From Ruminococcaceae bacterium UBA737 (GTDB taxonomy: Bacteria > Bacillota > Clostridia > Oscillospirales > Acutalibacteraceae): DNA of 15,913 nt. This document shows positions 1-8,249 of this stretch, one piece after another. Positions within the stretch are counted from its first letter, which is position 1, and each line of letters opens with the position of its first letter. The DNA lies in assembly GCA_002297415.1 (NCBI GenBank), contig DBKZ01000072.1, positions 229 through 16,141 of the forward strand, written 5' to 3'. Both the position numbers and the translations under genes were made by a program. The notes beneath the pieces are model-generated. The model was not told the DNA's origin. It did no database searches and saw only the letters and a list, made by a program, of their open reading frames with translations.

Positions 1-24
1 CTGCACAATATGGGGCAGTTCAAA

Positions 25-2379
25 TCACTTAACTCGCTTTTTATTTCTCTTTTTAAGCTTAGGCTTTTTGTCGATAATAACAGAGAGCGCTCTGAAAATT
101 GATTCCGCGGCAAAAGAAAACAGAATGGTAAGCTGAATACTTGTGACAGGAATCATAACTACCTTAAAGAAATTAGGAATGAAAAACAGGGTTAACACCA
201 TTCCTGCAATATTTATCAGAAAAACGCCTAATCTGTATTTATTGAAGGGCAGGCTTATTCTTCTTAAAATCATAAAGCCTACAAACGATAAAATAAGGGT
301 CGAGGCGGTTGCCACATCCGCTTTAGGGAGATTAAATACCTGCTTGAAAACCGTAAGCGAGCCTATTACTATTGCGTCTGTCAGTCCCGCGGGAAGTGCC
401 GCTCTTAAAACATTTTTAAGAAAGCTTCCCTCAATTCGGTTTTTGTTGCTTTCAAGCGCGAGTAAAAATCCCGGAATTCCTATTGTGAACATACTTATAA
501 GCGAAATATGCGTAGGCTCAAGGGGGTAAGAAAGTAAAAGCACCGATGCTAAAATCGAAAGCAGTAGAGAGAAAATGTTTTTAACTAAAAACAGGCTTGC
601 GGAGCGCTGAACATTGTTTACAACTCTTCTTCCTTCTAACACAACGCTCGGCATTTTAGAAAAATCCGAATCGAGAAGAACAACCTGAGCTACCTGAGAA
701 ACCGCCTCGCTTCCGGACGCCATGGCTATTGAGCAGTCTGCGTCCTTTAAAGCTAAAATATCGTTTACACCGTCACCCGTCATAGCTACCGTATGATTTT
801 TCTTTTGCATGGCCTTTACAAGCAACTGCTTTTGCTTCGGAGTTACTCTGCCGAAAACAGTGTAGGTAAGTGCCGCCTTTTCGATTTTTTCCTTTGTGTC
901 AAGCTTGGTTGCATCAATAAACTTATCATAATTTTCAATTCCGGCAAGCCTTGCGATTTCGCTTACGGTTTCAGGATGGTCTCCCGATATAACCTTTACC
1001 GTAACGCCCTGCTCCTTGAAATATCTGAATGTTTTCTGAGCGCCGGTTCTGAGCGCGTTTGAAAGAACAATAAATAAAAGGGGACTTACATTGCTTTCAT
1101 TCATTCTTGCAAAGCATAAAACACGGTATCCCTTTTTAACATATTTATCGGTAAGCTCGCTGTAATCCGATGCCTTATCTTTTAGCACGAATTCGGGTGC
1201 GCCTAAAATATAGGTTCCGTTTTCAAAGGCTGCGGTGCCGTATTTATAAGCCGAGGAAAAGGGCTTTACTTCAAGGGCTGTTTTAAAAGACTGAATATTT
1301 TCGGAATTCTCTGCAAGAAAGCTTTTAAGTGCGTTCATCGTTGAATTTTTATCAATAGAAGCGTTTATATAATTAAAAAGCATTTCCATATTGAATTCCG
1401 AGTCTTTTTCGCTGAAATTCTCCGCGTCAATAACCGTCCGCACCTGCATGGACGGCTCGGTTATGGTACCCGTTTTATCAACGCAAAGAATATCGACACG
1501 GGCGAGCGATTCAATGCTTTTCATATCGTTTAAAAGCACTTTTTTCTTGGCAAGCCTTATCGTTCCGAGCGCTAAAGCCGCGGTTGTAAGAAGATAAAGC
1601 CCCTCGGGAATCATACCGATTATTGCGGCAACCATGGAAACAACGCTGTCGGCAAAGCTGTCATGCTTGATAAAAAAGCTCTGATAAAAAAGAATGCTTC
1701 CTATCGGAATAAGAATAATTCCCATCCATTTAACTATCTTGTTAATGGACCTTATCATTTCCGACTGCTCTTTTGTGTCGACGGCCTTAGCCTGCATGGT
1801 AAGCTTAGAAATATATGATTCTTTTCCTACGCTTTCTAAAACCGCACAGCATTCTCCTGATACTATAAAGCTGCCCGATAACAGCCTGTCGCCAGCGGAT
1901 TTCTTTATTTCGTCCTCTTCGCCCGTAAGGAGCGCTTCGTTTGCAAAAACCTCTCCGCTTATAACTCTTGCGTCGGCGCAAATCTGGTCGCCCGATGAGA
2001 ATATAACGGTATCGCCTAAAACAAGGGAAGAGGAGCGGATTTTTTTCCTTATTCCGTCTCTTATAACCTCGGCATGGGGCGAATTTATAAGACTCATTTT
2101 ATCAAGCGTTTTCTTAGCCCTTATCTCCTGAAAAATTCCGACCAAGGTATTTCCTATGATAACCGGCAGAAATGTAAGGTTTCTGAAGGAGCCCGCAATG
2201 CAAAGCAAAACGGTTATTATAAGAAAAATAAAGTTAAAATATGTCAAAGTATTGGATATTATAATGTCCTTTACCGATTTTCCCGCTTGTGTAACGGTCT
2301 CGTTAGATAGACCCTCCTGTGCCCTTTTTCTCGCTTCTCTTTCGGATAAGCCCTCGGGCAGCATATTATCGTTTTGCAT
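25..2379 (-). CDS. CtpE-like P-type cation-transporting ATPase (probable Ca2+ or other cation)
   Basis: A 784-residue P-type ATPase that would couple ATP hydrolysis to cation movement across the cytoplasmic membrane. Visible in order: helices M1-M2 (about 43-63 and 69-86), actuator loop with TGE at 152-154, M3-M4 (about 215-232 and 245-272) with PEGL at 258-261, phosphorylation motif DKTGT at 301-305 (Asp301 is the phospho-acceptor), nucleotide-binding FSS at 374-376 with Lys379, hinge motif TGDGVND at 534-540, then six C-terminal helices M5-M10 (about 597-766) and a very basic tail. No N-terminal heavy-metal domain and no CPC in M4, so it is not a copper/zinc P1B pump. The IPEGLYLLT stretch followed by the 'SIESLARVD' region resembles mycobacterial CtpE, which has been linked to calcium uptake; the substrate here is inference. 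The usual KGAP nucleotide-site motif reads LGAP (392-395). The start is supported by AGGAG (2393-2389) 9 nt upstream. It is transcribed divergently from the succinate operon and no functional link is evident. Confidence 0.93.
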   Translation of the reverse strand: MQNDNMLPEGLSEREARKRAQEGLSNETVTQAGKSVKDIIISNTLTYFNFIFLIITVLLCIAGSFRNLTFLPVIIGNTLVGIFQEIRAKKTLDKMSLINSPHAEVIRDGIRKKIRSSSLVLGDTVIFSSGDQICADARVISGEVFANEALLTGEEDEIKKSAGDRLLSGSFIVSGECCAVLESVGKESYISKLTMQAKAVDTKEQSEMIRSINKIVKWMGIILIPIGSILFYQSFFIKHDSFADSVVSMVAAIIGMIPEGLYLLTTAALALGTIRLAKKKVLLNDMKSIESLARVDILCVDKTGTITEPSMQVRTVIDAENFSEKDSEFNMEMLFNYINASIDKNSTMNALKSFLAENSENIQSFKTALEVKPFSSAYKYGTAAFENGTYILGAPEFVLKDKASDYSELTDKYVKKGYRVLCFARMNESNVSPLLFIVLSNALRTGAQKTFRYFKEQGVTVKVISGDHPETVSEIARLAGIENYDKFIDATKLDTKEKIEKAALTYTVFGRVTPKQKQLLVKAMQKKNHTVAMTGDGVNDILALKDADCSIAMASGSEAVSQVAQVVLLDSDFSKMPSVVLEGRRVVNNVQRSASLFLVKNIFSLLLSILASVLLLSYPLEPTHISLISMFTIGIPGFLLALESNKNRIEGSFLKNVLRAALPAGLTDAIVIGSLTVFKQVFNLPKADVATASTLILSFVGFMILRRISLPFNKYRLGVFLINIAGMVLTLFFIPNFFKVVMIPVTSIQLTILFSFAAESIFRALSVIIDKKPKLKKRNKKRVK

Positions 2380-2409
2380 TTTTTCACTCTCCTTTTTAAA
2401 GACAATAAA

Positions 2410-2438
2410 AGTATATCACATTATAATAAAGTTTACAA
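2410..2438 (-). promoter_or_regulatory. Probable sigma-A promoter of the P-type ATPase gene
   Basis: Read on the minus strand, a -35 box TTGTAA (2438-2433) and a -10 box TATACT (2415-2410) are separated by 17 nt, placing transcription start about 25 nt before the ATG at 2379. An alternative TATAAT (2425-2420) lies slightly upstream but has no good -35 at the right distance. Assigned by eye only. Confidence 0.55.
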
Positions 2439-2622
2439 GTGCCTTTATTACGGCTTTTTTAAACCCTGTAACATAAATTTATATCAGAACTAAAACATAA
2501 TAAATAATATATTTTTAACATAACTTTTAAAACTGCAAAAATCGGGCGGTTTAAGAATGCGATTTATTTTTCGCATAGAAGAACTCGGTTATATACAAAT
2601 ATGGTATACCGCTATGCAAAAC
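2439..2622. other. Divergent intergenic region, AT-rich, with short inverted repeats
   Basis: This is the middle of the 309-nt gap between the ATPase gene and mdh. I see no credible ORF, tRNA or recognisable riboswitch. It contains ATGCGA (2557-2562) and its complement TCGCAT (2571-2576) around an 8-nt loop, an 8-bp palindrome GGTATACC (2603-2610), and an imperfect dyad CGGTTATA (2586-2593) / TATACCG (2605-2611). These may be operator sites for the operon downstream. No clear Rex-type TTGTTAA-N4-TTAACAA box is present. Confidence 0.35.
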
Positions 2623-2657
2623 TTGCAATTCCAAAATCAGACACAATATGATATAAT
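2623..2657 (+). promoter_or_regulatory. Probable promoter of the mdh-fumC-hdr-flx-frd operon
   Basis: A -35-like TTGCAA (2623-2628) and a -10-like TATGAT (2647-2652) are 18 nt apart, and an overlapping perfect TATAAT lies at 2652-2657. Either gives a leader of about 25 nt before the mdh ATG at 2689, with the ribosome site GGAAGG at 2677-2682. A small dyad, TGCAA (2615-2619) and TTGCA (2623-2627), overlaps the -35 box and could bind a repressor. No competing promoter is obvious further along the operon. Confidence 0.55.
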
Positions 2658-2688
2658 ATGATAAATATGTAATATAGGAAGGTGTATT

Positions 2689-3636
2689 ATGAACAAAATT
2701 TCAATCATAGGTACAGGAAGCGTCGGCTCGACTATCGCGTATACTCTCACTGTAATGGGTATTGCTTCGGATATAGTCATGATCGACATCAACAATGAAA
2801 AGGCACTCGGAGAGGCGCTTGATATCAGACAGGGAACACCCTTTTGCAACTCCTGCTCGGTCTATGCGGGCGACTACCGCGACGCTGAAAATTCCGACAT
2901 AGTAATTCTCACATCGGGTATTGCAAGAAAGCCAGGACAGACAAGACTCGAGCTTGCTCAGACAAATGTGGATATCACCAAAAGCATTATTCCGGAGATT
3001 ACAAAGCATGCTCCGAATGCAACCTACATAATCGTAAGCAATCCGGTTGATATTCTCACCTATACTTTCTGCAAGCTTTCGGGAATTCCCGAAAATAAGA
3101 TTGTAGGCTCGGGAACAATTCTCGATACAGCCCGTCTGCGCGCAAGACTTTCTGAATATTATAACATAAGTCAGGCTAATGTTCACGCTTATGTTTTAGG
3201 CGAGCACGGAGATTCTTCATTCATTCCGTGGAGTGTTGCAAATATTTCGAATGTTCCTATTAAGGACTGCCAGCAGTTCTCAACCGAAACCGCGGGACTT
3301 ATAAATCCTCCGCTTAATTTAAGCGATGTTGAACAGTATGTAAGAAAATCCGGCGGAAGAGTTATCGCAAGAAAGGGCGCTACCTTCTATGCGGTTTCCG
3401 TTTCCGTATGTCATATCTGCAAATGCCTGCTCGGCGGAATGGATACTACAATGACCGTTTCTACCATGATGCACGGGGAATACGGAATTGACGATGTCTG
3501 CTTAAGCACCCTCAATCTTATCGGTAATAACTGCGTACGCGGAAAGGTAAATATTTCACTTACCGATGAAGAGGTAGTAAAGCTTAGAAACAGTGCCGAT
3601 ACTTTAAAACAGGTTATCGGAAGCCTTAATATTTAA
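2689..3636 (+). CDS. mdh: Malate dehydrogenase (LDH-like NAD-dependent type)
   Basis: A 315-residue enzyme of the lactate/malate dehydrogenase family, which would interconvert oxaloacetate and malate with NADH. The Rossmann motif GTGSVG lies at 8-13, and Asp33 at the end of the second strand favours NAD over NADP. The substrate-specificity loop reads ARKPGQTR (79-86): Arg80 sits where malate dehydrogenases have Arg and lactate dehydrogenases have Gln, so I call MDH. The rest of the active site is present: Arg86, Asp146 and Arg149 (in DTARLR), and catalytic His173 in GEHGDS. The length is normal for the family. It is the first gene of the operon, 18 nt ahead of fumarase, which agrees with making malate for fumarate respiration or fermentation. 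Residual uncertainty: substrate range in this family can shift by few residues. Confidence 0.9.
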   Translation: MNKISIIGTGSVGSTIAYTLTVMGIASDIVMIDINNEKALGEALDIRQGTPFCNSCSVYAGDYRDAENSDIVILTSGIARKPGQTRLELAQTNVDITKSIIPEITKHAPNATYIIVSNPVDILTYTFCKLSGIPENKIVGSGTILDTARLRARLSEYYNISQANVHAYVLGEHGDSSFIPWSVANISNVPIKDCQQFSTETAGLINPPLNLSDVEQYVRKSGGRVIARKGATFYAVSVSVCHICKCLLGGMDTTMTVSTMMHGEYGIDDVCLSTLNLIGNNCVRGKVNISLTDEEVVKLRNSADTLKQVIGSLNI

Positions 3637-3654
3637 AGAAAGGTCGTTTTAAAA

Positions 3655-5031
3655 ATGGATTACCGTATTGAACACGATTCCATGGGCGAAATGAAGGTTC
3701 CTGCCGACAGACTCTGGGCGGCTCAGACTCAGAGAAGCCATGAGAACTTTAAAATAGGCGTGGATATCGAAACCATGCCGCGCGAAATCACTCATGCTTT
3801 CGGAATTCTTAAAAAGGCGGCGGCAATGGCAAATGCCGAACTTCGCCCCGAAAAGATGACCGAAGAAAAGCTTAAGGCTATAACAGCCGCCTGCGACGAG
3901 GTCATTTCAGGCGCTCTTAACAGCCATTTTCCGCTTGTTGTATGGCAGACAGGTTCGGGTACGCAGTCAAATATGAATGCGAACGAGGTTATTGCAAACC
4001 GCGCAAATCAGATAGCGGATAAAAAGCTCTGCCACCCGAATGACGATATAAATATGAGCCAGTCGTCGAACGACACCTTCCCGACGGCTATGCACATATC
4101 GGCTGTTTTGGCTGTAGAGGATAAGCTTATCCCCGCAGTCGAAATGCTTATCGCTACTTTTAAAAGACTTGAAGAGGAAAACGAGGGAATCGTTAAATCG
4201 GGACGCACCCATCTTCAGGACGCAACTCCAATTAAATTCAGTCAGGAAATTTCGGGCTGGAGAGCAAGCTTAGAGCGCGATGTCGAGCTTTTAAAATCCG
4301 CTCTTGTTCCGCTTCATGAGTTGGCTCTCGGCGGAACCGCCGTCGGAACCGGTCTTAACGCGCCTAAGGGCTTTGACGCACTTGTTGCGAAAAAGGTAGC
4401 CGAGCTTACAGGCAAGGAATTTGTAACCGCAGGCAATAAATTCCATGCTCTTACTTCAAAAGACGAAATCGTATTTGCGCACGGAGCAATTAAAGCAACA
4501 GCCTGCGATATGATGAAAATTGCAAATGATGTAAGATGGCTTGCGTCAGGTCCGCGAGACGGTCTCGGAGAAATTCATATTCCCGAAAACGAACCCGGTT
4601 CTTCTATAATGCCCGGAAAGGTAAACCCGACTCAGTGCGAGGCGGTAACAATGGTTGCGGTACAGGTTATGGGAAATGATGTCGCTGTAGGAATGGCGGC
4701 CTCTCAGGGCAATTTCGAGCTTAATGTTTTCATGCCGGTCACAGCGTATAATTTCTTACAGTCCGCAAGACTTTTAGCTGAGGCAATCGTTTCATTCAAT
4801 AATAACTGCGCGGTTGGAATTACCGCCAATAAGGAAAAGATGCACCATAATCTTCATAATTCGCTTATGCTCGTTACGGCGCTTAATCCTTATATAGGCT
4901 ATGAAAATGCCGCTAAGACCGCTAAAAAAGCATTCAAGGATAATATTTCGCTTAAAAGTGCCTGCGTCGAGCTCGGCTTCTTAACGGCGGAAAAATTCGA
5001 TGAAGTTTTCCATCCCGAAGAGATGGTATAA
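3655..5031 (+). CDS. fumC: Class II fumarase (fumarate hydratase)
   Basis: A 458-residue member of the fumarase/aspartase superfamily, close to the 467 residues of E. coli FumC. It would dehydrate malate to fumarate (or the reverse) in the cytoplasm without an iron-sulfur cluster. Family landmarks are visible: TGSGTQSNMNANEV near residue 100, SQSSNDTFPTA near 134-144, GRTHLQDATP starting at residue 183 with His186, and the signature loop GSSIMPGKVNP at 315-325. The GSSIMPGKVNP loop and GTQSN region fit fumarase; aspartase and argininosuccinate lyase relatives are less likely given the mdh and fumarate reductase neighbours. It begins 18 nt after mdh and ends 18 nt before hdrB. Confidence 0.95.
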   Translation: MDYRIEHDSMGEMKVPADRLWAAQTQRSHENFKIGVDIETMPREITHAFGILKKAAAMANAELRPEKMTEEKLKAITAACDEVISGALNSHFPLVVWQTGSGTQSNMNANEVIANRANQIADKKLCHPNDDINMSQSSNDTFPTAMHISAVLAVEDKLIPAVEMLIATFKRLEEENEGIVKSGRTHLQDATPIKFSQEISGWRASLERDVELLKSALVPLHELALGGTAVGTGLNAPKGFDALVAKKVAELTGKEFVTAGNKFHALTSKDEIVFAHGAIKATACDMMKIANDVRWLASGPRDGLGEIHIPENEPGSSIMPGKVNPTQCEAVTMVAVQVMGNDVAVGMAASQGNFELNVFMPVTAYNFLQSARLLAEAIVSFNNNCAVGITANKEKMHHNLHNSLMLVTALNPYIGYENAAKTAKKAFKDNISLKSACVELGFLTAEKFDEVFHPEEMV

Positions 5032-5049
5032 ATAAACAGGAGGAAACAG

Positions 5050-5856
5050 ATGAAGGTCAGTTATTTTCCGGGGTGTACTTTGCGTACAAAAGCCAAAAAG
5101 CTTGATTTCTATGCCCGCGAATGCGCAAAGGCTTTGGGCTTTGAGCTGGTTGAAATCGAAAACTGGCAATGCTGCGGAGGAGTGTATGTAAGGGCTAAGG
5201 ACGAAATAGCTTCAAAGCTTCCGAGCGTCCGCGCGCTTATTGCGGCAAAGGAAGAGGGAAGACCTCTTTTAACGGTATGTTCTGCCTGCCATAATGTTAT
5301 AAAGCAGACTAATCATGCTATGAAATCGGACAGTGATTTTGCCTTTAAGGTAAATAATTATCTGTCTCAGGATAAGGAAAAAAGAGAACCCTACGGCGGC
5401 GAGACCGAGGTTTATCATTATCTTGAGTTTTTAAGAGATAAAATAGGCTTTGATAAAATAAAGGAAGCCGTTAAAAATCCGCTTAAGGGTAAAAAGATTG
5501 CCGCTTATTACGGATGTCTTCTTTTAAGACCCAACAGCGTTATGAAAACGGATGACGCCGAAAATCCGAAAATCATGGAGGATTTAATAAAAGCGCTGGG
5601 CGCCGAGCCGGTAATTTACTCGCAGAGAAACGAGTGCTGCGGCGGATATATCGCTCTTGAAGACCCCGAGCAGGCAAAGAAAAGGTCAAATGCGGTTTCT
5701 TCAAATGCCGCAGGCTGCGGAGCCGAGCTTATGGTAACGGCATGTCCGCTTTGTAAGTATAATCTTGTTAAAAACGGAAGCGAAATTCCGGTCATATATT
5801 TCACGGAGCTTTTAGCAGAGGCTCTCGGTATAAAGGAGGACGGTTATGCAGAGTAA
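5050..5856 (+). CDS. hdrB: HdrB-like subunit with two CCG domains (heterodisulfide reductase subunit B homologue)
   Basis: A 268-residue protein carrying both cysteine-rich CCG domains of the HdrB/GlpC/TfrB group: Cys9, Cys41-Cys42, Cys77, Cys80 in the first, and Cys156, Cys196-Cys197, Cys232, Cys235 in the second. In methanogen HdrB these ligate two noncubane [4Fe-4S] clusters where the CoM-S-S-CoB disulfide is reduced. This organism is presumably not a methanogen, so the disulfide substrate is unknown; the subunit may instead pass electrons to the fumarate reductase subunits encoded downstream. The methanogen thiol:fumarate reductase subunit TfrB is a natural fusion of an FrdB-like part with an HdrB-like part, which supports contact between this protein and FrdB here. 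A strong AGGAGG (5038-5043) precedes the ATG. The gene overlaps hdrC by 11 nt. Confidence 0.9.
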   Translation: MKVSYFPGCTLRTKAKKLDFYARECAKALGFELVEIENWQCCGGVYVRAKDEIASKLPSVRALIAAKEEGRPLLTVCSACHNVIKQTNHAMKSDSDFAFKVNNYLSQDKEKREPYGGETEVYHYLEFLRDKIGFDKIKEAVKNPLKGKKIAAYYGCLLLRPNSVMKTDDAENPKIMEDLIKALGAEPVIYSQRNECCGGYIALEDPEQAKKRSNAVSSNAAGCGAELMVTACPLCKYNLVKNGSEIPVIYFTELLAEALGIKEDGYAE

Positions 5857-6238
5857 AAACGAAGCTTTAAAAGAAAATATTCTGCGCATGAGCGGCGTTA
5901 ATCCGCTTAAATGTATGCGCTGCGGAAAATGCTCGGGAACATGTCCGTCTTATGATGAAATGGAATATCATCCCCATCAGTTTGTTTATATGGTGGAAAA
6001 CGGCGATATTGAAGCCTTGATGAAATCCGAATCGGTTTATAAATGTCTTTCATGCTTCGCCTGCGTTGACCGCTGTCCGAGAGGTGTTGAGCCCGCAAAG
6101 ATAATTGAAGCCGTAAGACTTGCGGTTATAAGGCAAAAGGGCGCCAATCATTTAAAGGCTGACGATATTCCGAATCTTATTGACGACGATATGCCTCAGC
6201 AGGCTGTCATGAGCGCACTGCGCAAATATTCAAAGTAG
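5846..6238 (+). CDS. hdrC: HdrC-like iron-sulfur subunit (two [4Fe-4S])
   Basis: A 130-residue electron-transfer protein with two ferredoxin motifs: Cys23, 26, 29, 33 and Cys67, 70, 73, 77. The interleaved CxxCxxCxxxCP pattern and the small size are those of HdrC, which links the bifurcating HdrA flavin to HdrB. A ribosome site AAGGAGG (5833-5839) lies inside the end of hdrB, and the 11-nt overlap suggests translational coupling and equal amounts. It carries no membrane segment, unlike the HdrE/DsrM-linked versions, so a soluble complex is expected. Confidence 0.9.
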   Translation: MQSKNEALKENILRMSGVNPLKCMRCGKCSGTCPSYDEMEYHPHQFVYMVENGDIEALMKSESVYKCLSCFACVDRCPRGVEPAKIIEAVRLAVIRQKGANHLKADDIPNLIDDDMPQQAVMSALRKYSK

Positions 6239-6254
6239 AAAGGAGAAAGGAACT

Positions 6255-8249
6255 ATGCAAAGAATAGGAGTTTTTGTCTGCCATTGCGGTACGAATATTG
6301 CCGGAACGGTAGATGTAAAGGCTGTTGCCGAGGCTTTAAAATCTGAGCAGGGGGTTGTTTTCTCCACCGACTATCAGTATATGTGCTCTCAGGCAGGTCA
6401 GGATTTAATTAAAAATGCCATTAAGGAATATAAGCTTACGGGAATTGTAGTATGTTCATGCTCTCCGAGAATGCACGAGGCTACATTCCGTAAAACCGCC
6501 GCCGCGGCAGGAATAAATTCTTATATGGTTGAAATCGCGAATATCCGCGAGCAGTGCTCTTGGGTACATAAGGATATGCCCGTAGGCACCGAAAAAGCGA
6601 TAATCCTCGCAAAAGCCGCTGTGGCAAAGGTTAATTTAAATACACCTCTTACCCCCGGTGAAAGCCCCGTTACAAAGCGCGCGCTTGTTATCGGAGGAGG
6701 AATTGCGGGAATTCAGACAGCACTTGATATCGCTGACGCGGGATTTCCCGTTGATATAGTCGAAACAAAGCCTACCATAGGCGGTAAAATGTCTCAGCTT
6801 GATAAGACCTTCCCGACGCTCGACTGCGCCGCATGTATTTTAACGCCTAAAATGGTTGATGTTGCTCAAAATGAAAAAATAAAGATTTATTCTTATTCGG
6901 AAGTAACCGATGTCAAGGGCTTTGTCGGCAATTTCGATGTAACAATAAAAAGAAAAGCAAGATATGTTAAAGAGGATATCTGTACAGGTTGCGGTCTTTG
7001 TACCGAAAAGTGTCCTCAGAAAAAGGTTCCGAATGAATTCAACCTCGGAATGGATAACAGAAGCGCCGTTTATATCCCGTTTGCTCAGGCAGTTCCGAAG
7101 GTCGCTACTATCGACCCGAATTACTGTATGATGCTTAAAACAGGTAAGTGCGGAGTATGTTCAAAGGTTTGTTCCGCAGGCGCTATTGATTATAACGCAA
7201 AGGATGAATTCATAGAGGAAAAATACGGCGCAATCGTAGTCGCAACAGGATTTAATCCGATTTCCGTAGAAAAATTCGATGAATTTGCTTATTCACAGTC
7301 AAAGGATGTTATAACCTCCTTAGAGCTTGAGCGCCTTATGAACGCCGCAGGACCTACCGGCGGAACGCTTTTGAGACCGTCCGATAAGGAGCATCCCCAT
7401 ACGATTGTTTTCGTTCAGTGCGTAGGATCAAGATGTGAAAACTGCGCCGAAAAGGGTAAGGAATATTGCTCTAAAATTTGCTGTATGTACACGGCAAAGC
7501 ATGCAATGCTTATTAGAGATAAATATCCCGATACCGAGGTTTATGTCTTCTATATAGATGTCCGTACCCCGGGAAAGAACTTCGATGAGTTCTACAGAAG
7601 AGCCGTTGAAGAATACGGCGTACATTATATAAAGGGTATGGTCGGTAAGGTTACACCCGAGGGCAAAAAGCTTAAGGTTCAGGGCTCTGATCTTATTTAC
7701 GGCAAACAGCTTCATATCGACGCGGACCTCGTTGTTCTTGCCGCCGCAATTGAGCCGGATAAATCAGCCCGTCCTCTTGCAACAATGCTTACTGCAAGTA
7801 TGGATACAAATGATTTCTTCACCGAGGCTCATCCGAAGCTTCGTCCTGTAGAAAGCCCGACAGCCGGCGTATTCCTTTCGGGAACATGTCAGGGACCGAA
7901 GGATATCCCCGAAACCGTATCTCAGGCAGGAGCCGCCGCTTCAAAGGTTATAGGACTTCTGTGCAAGGATAAGCTTATGGGCAACCCATGTGTTGCGCAT
8001 TCAAATGAAATGATGTGCAACGGCTGCTCAACCTGCGAAAAGGTTTGCCCCTACGGCGCGATTTCCTATGAAAACAAAGAATTCAGAATGCCCGACAGAA
8101 CAACAAAGGTGCGCAGAGTTGCAGTTGTCAACGAAGCGGTTTGTCAGGGCTGCGGAGCTTGTACGGTTGCCTGTATGTCAGGCGCTATGGACCTTAAGGG
8201 CTTCATGAATAAACAAATTATGGCGGAGGTAGACGCAATATGCAAGTAA
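6255..8249 (+). CDS. hdrA: HdrA-like electron-bifurcating flavoprotein
   Basis: A 664-residue full-length HdrA homologue, the probable bifurcation site. Visible in order: an N-terminal HdrA-specific domain with CHCG (Cys9, Cys11), Cys44 and Cys67/Cys69; FAD-binding GGGIAG at 147-152; the conserved CAAC pair (Cys191, Cys194) followed by LTPKM; a ferredoxin motif at Cys243, 246, 249, 253 and a second at Cys291, 299, 302, 306; a cysteine-rich CVGSRCENC / YCSKICC stretch (Cys389-410); and a C-terminal dicluster ferredoxin domain at Cys588-598 and Cys630-640. In characterised HdrA proteins one FAD splits an electron pair between ferredoxin and HdrBC. All ligand positions here are cysteine, with no sign of in-frame TGA for selenocysteine. 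Start at ATG 6255 is supported by AAAGGAG (6239-6245). It overlaps the next gene by 10 nt. Confidence 0.93.
   Translation: MQRIGVFVCHCGTNIAGTVDVKAVAEALKSEQGVVFSTDYQYMCSQAGQDLIKNAIKEYKLTGIVVCSCSPRMHEATFRKTAAAAGINSYMVEIANIREQCSWVHKDMPVGTEKAIILAKAAVAKVNLNTPLTPGESPVTKRALVIGGGIAGIQTALDIADAGFPVDIVETKPTIGGKMSQLDKTFPTLDCAACILTPKMVDVAQNEKIKIYSYSEVTDVKGFVGNFDVTIKRKARYVKEDICTGCGLCTEKCPQKKVPNEFNLGMDNRSAVYIPFAQAVPKVATIDPNYCMMLKTGKCGVCSKVCSAGAIDYNAKDEFIEEKYGAIVVATGFNPISVEKFDEFAYSQSKDVITSLELERLMNAAGPTGGTLLRPSDKEHPHTIVFVQCVGSRCENCAEKGKEYCSKICCMYTAKHAMLIRDKYPDTEVYVFYIDVRTPGKNFDEFYRRAVEEYGVHYIKGMVGKVTPEGKKLKVQGSDLIYGKQLHIDADLVVLAAAIEPDKSARPLATMLTASMDTNDFFTEAHPKLRPVESPTAGVFLSGTCQGPKDIPETVSQAGAAASKVIGLLCKDKLMGNPCVAHSNEMMCNGCSTCEKVCPYGAISYENKEFRMPDRTTKVRRVAVVNEAVCQGCGACTVACMSGAMDLKGFMNKQIMAEVDAICK

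Noticed and set aside
143..529. Plus-strand open frames inside the ATPase gene (also near 1694-2131 and 2156-2476)
   Set aside because: They are antisense to a clearly real gene with all P-type ATPase motifs and show no family features or ribosome sites of their own.
2439..2688. Riboswitch or CRISPR-like element in the divergent gap
   Set aside because: Only short dyads are seen, with no repeat-spacer structure, no conserved aptamer core that I recognise and a short predicted leader.
2701..3186. Minus-strand open frame across mdh, and similar antisense frames in fumC, hdrA and frdA
   Set aside because: Low-complexity shadow frames opposite well-supported enzymes; cysteine/isoleucine-rich translations without recognisable domains.
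5050..8249. Methanogenic heterodisulfide reductase, implying an archaeal origin
   Set aside because: Shine-Dalgarno usage, sigma-A-like promoters, acyl-ACP thioesterase and fumC-type neighbours are bacterial; HdrABC homologues are common in anaerobic bacteria.
6255..8249. Selenocysteine in HdrA or other subunits
   Set aside because: The reading frames run without in-frame TGA, and the expected ligand positions are encoded as cysteine.
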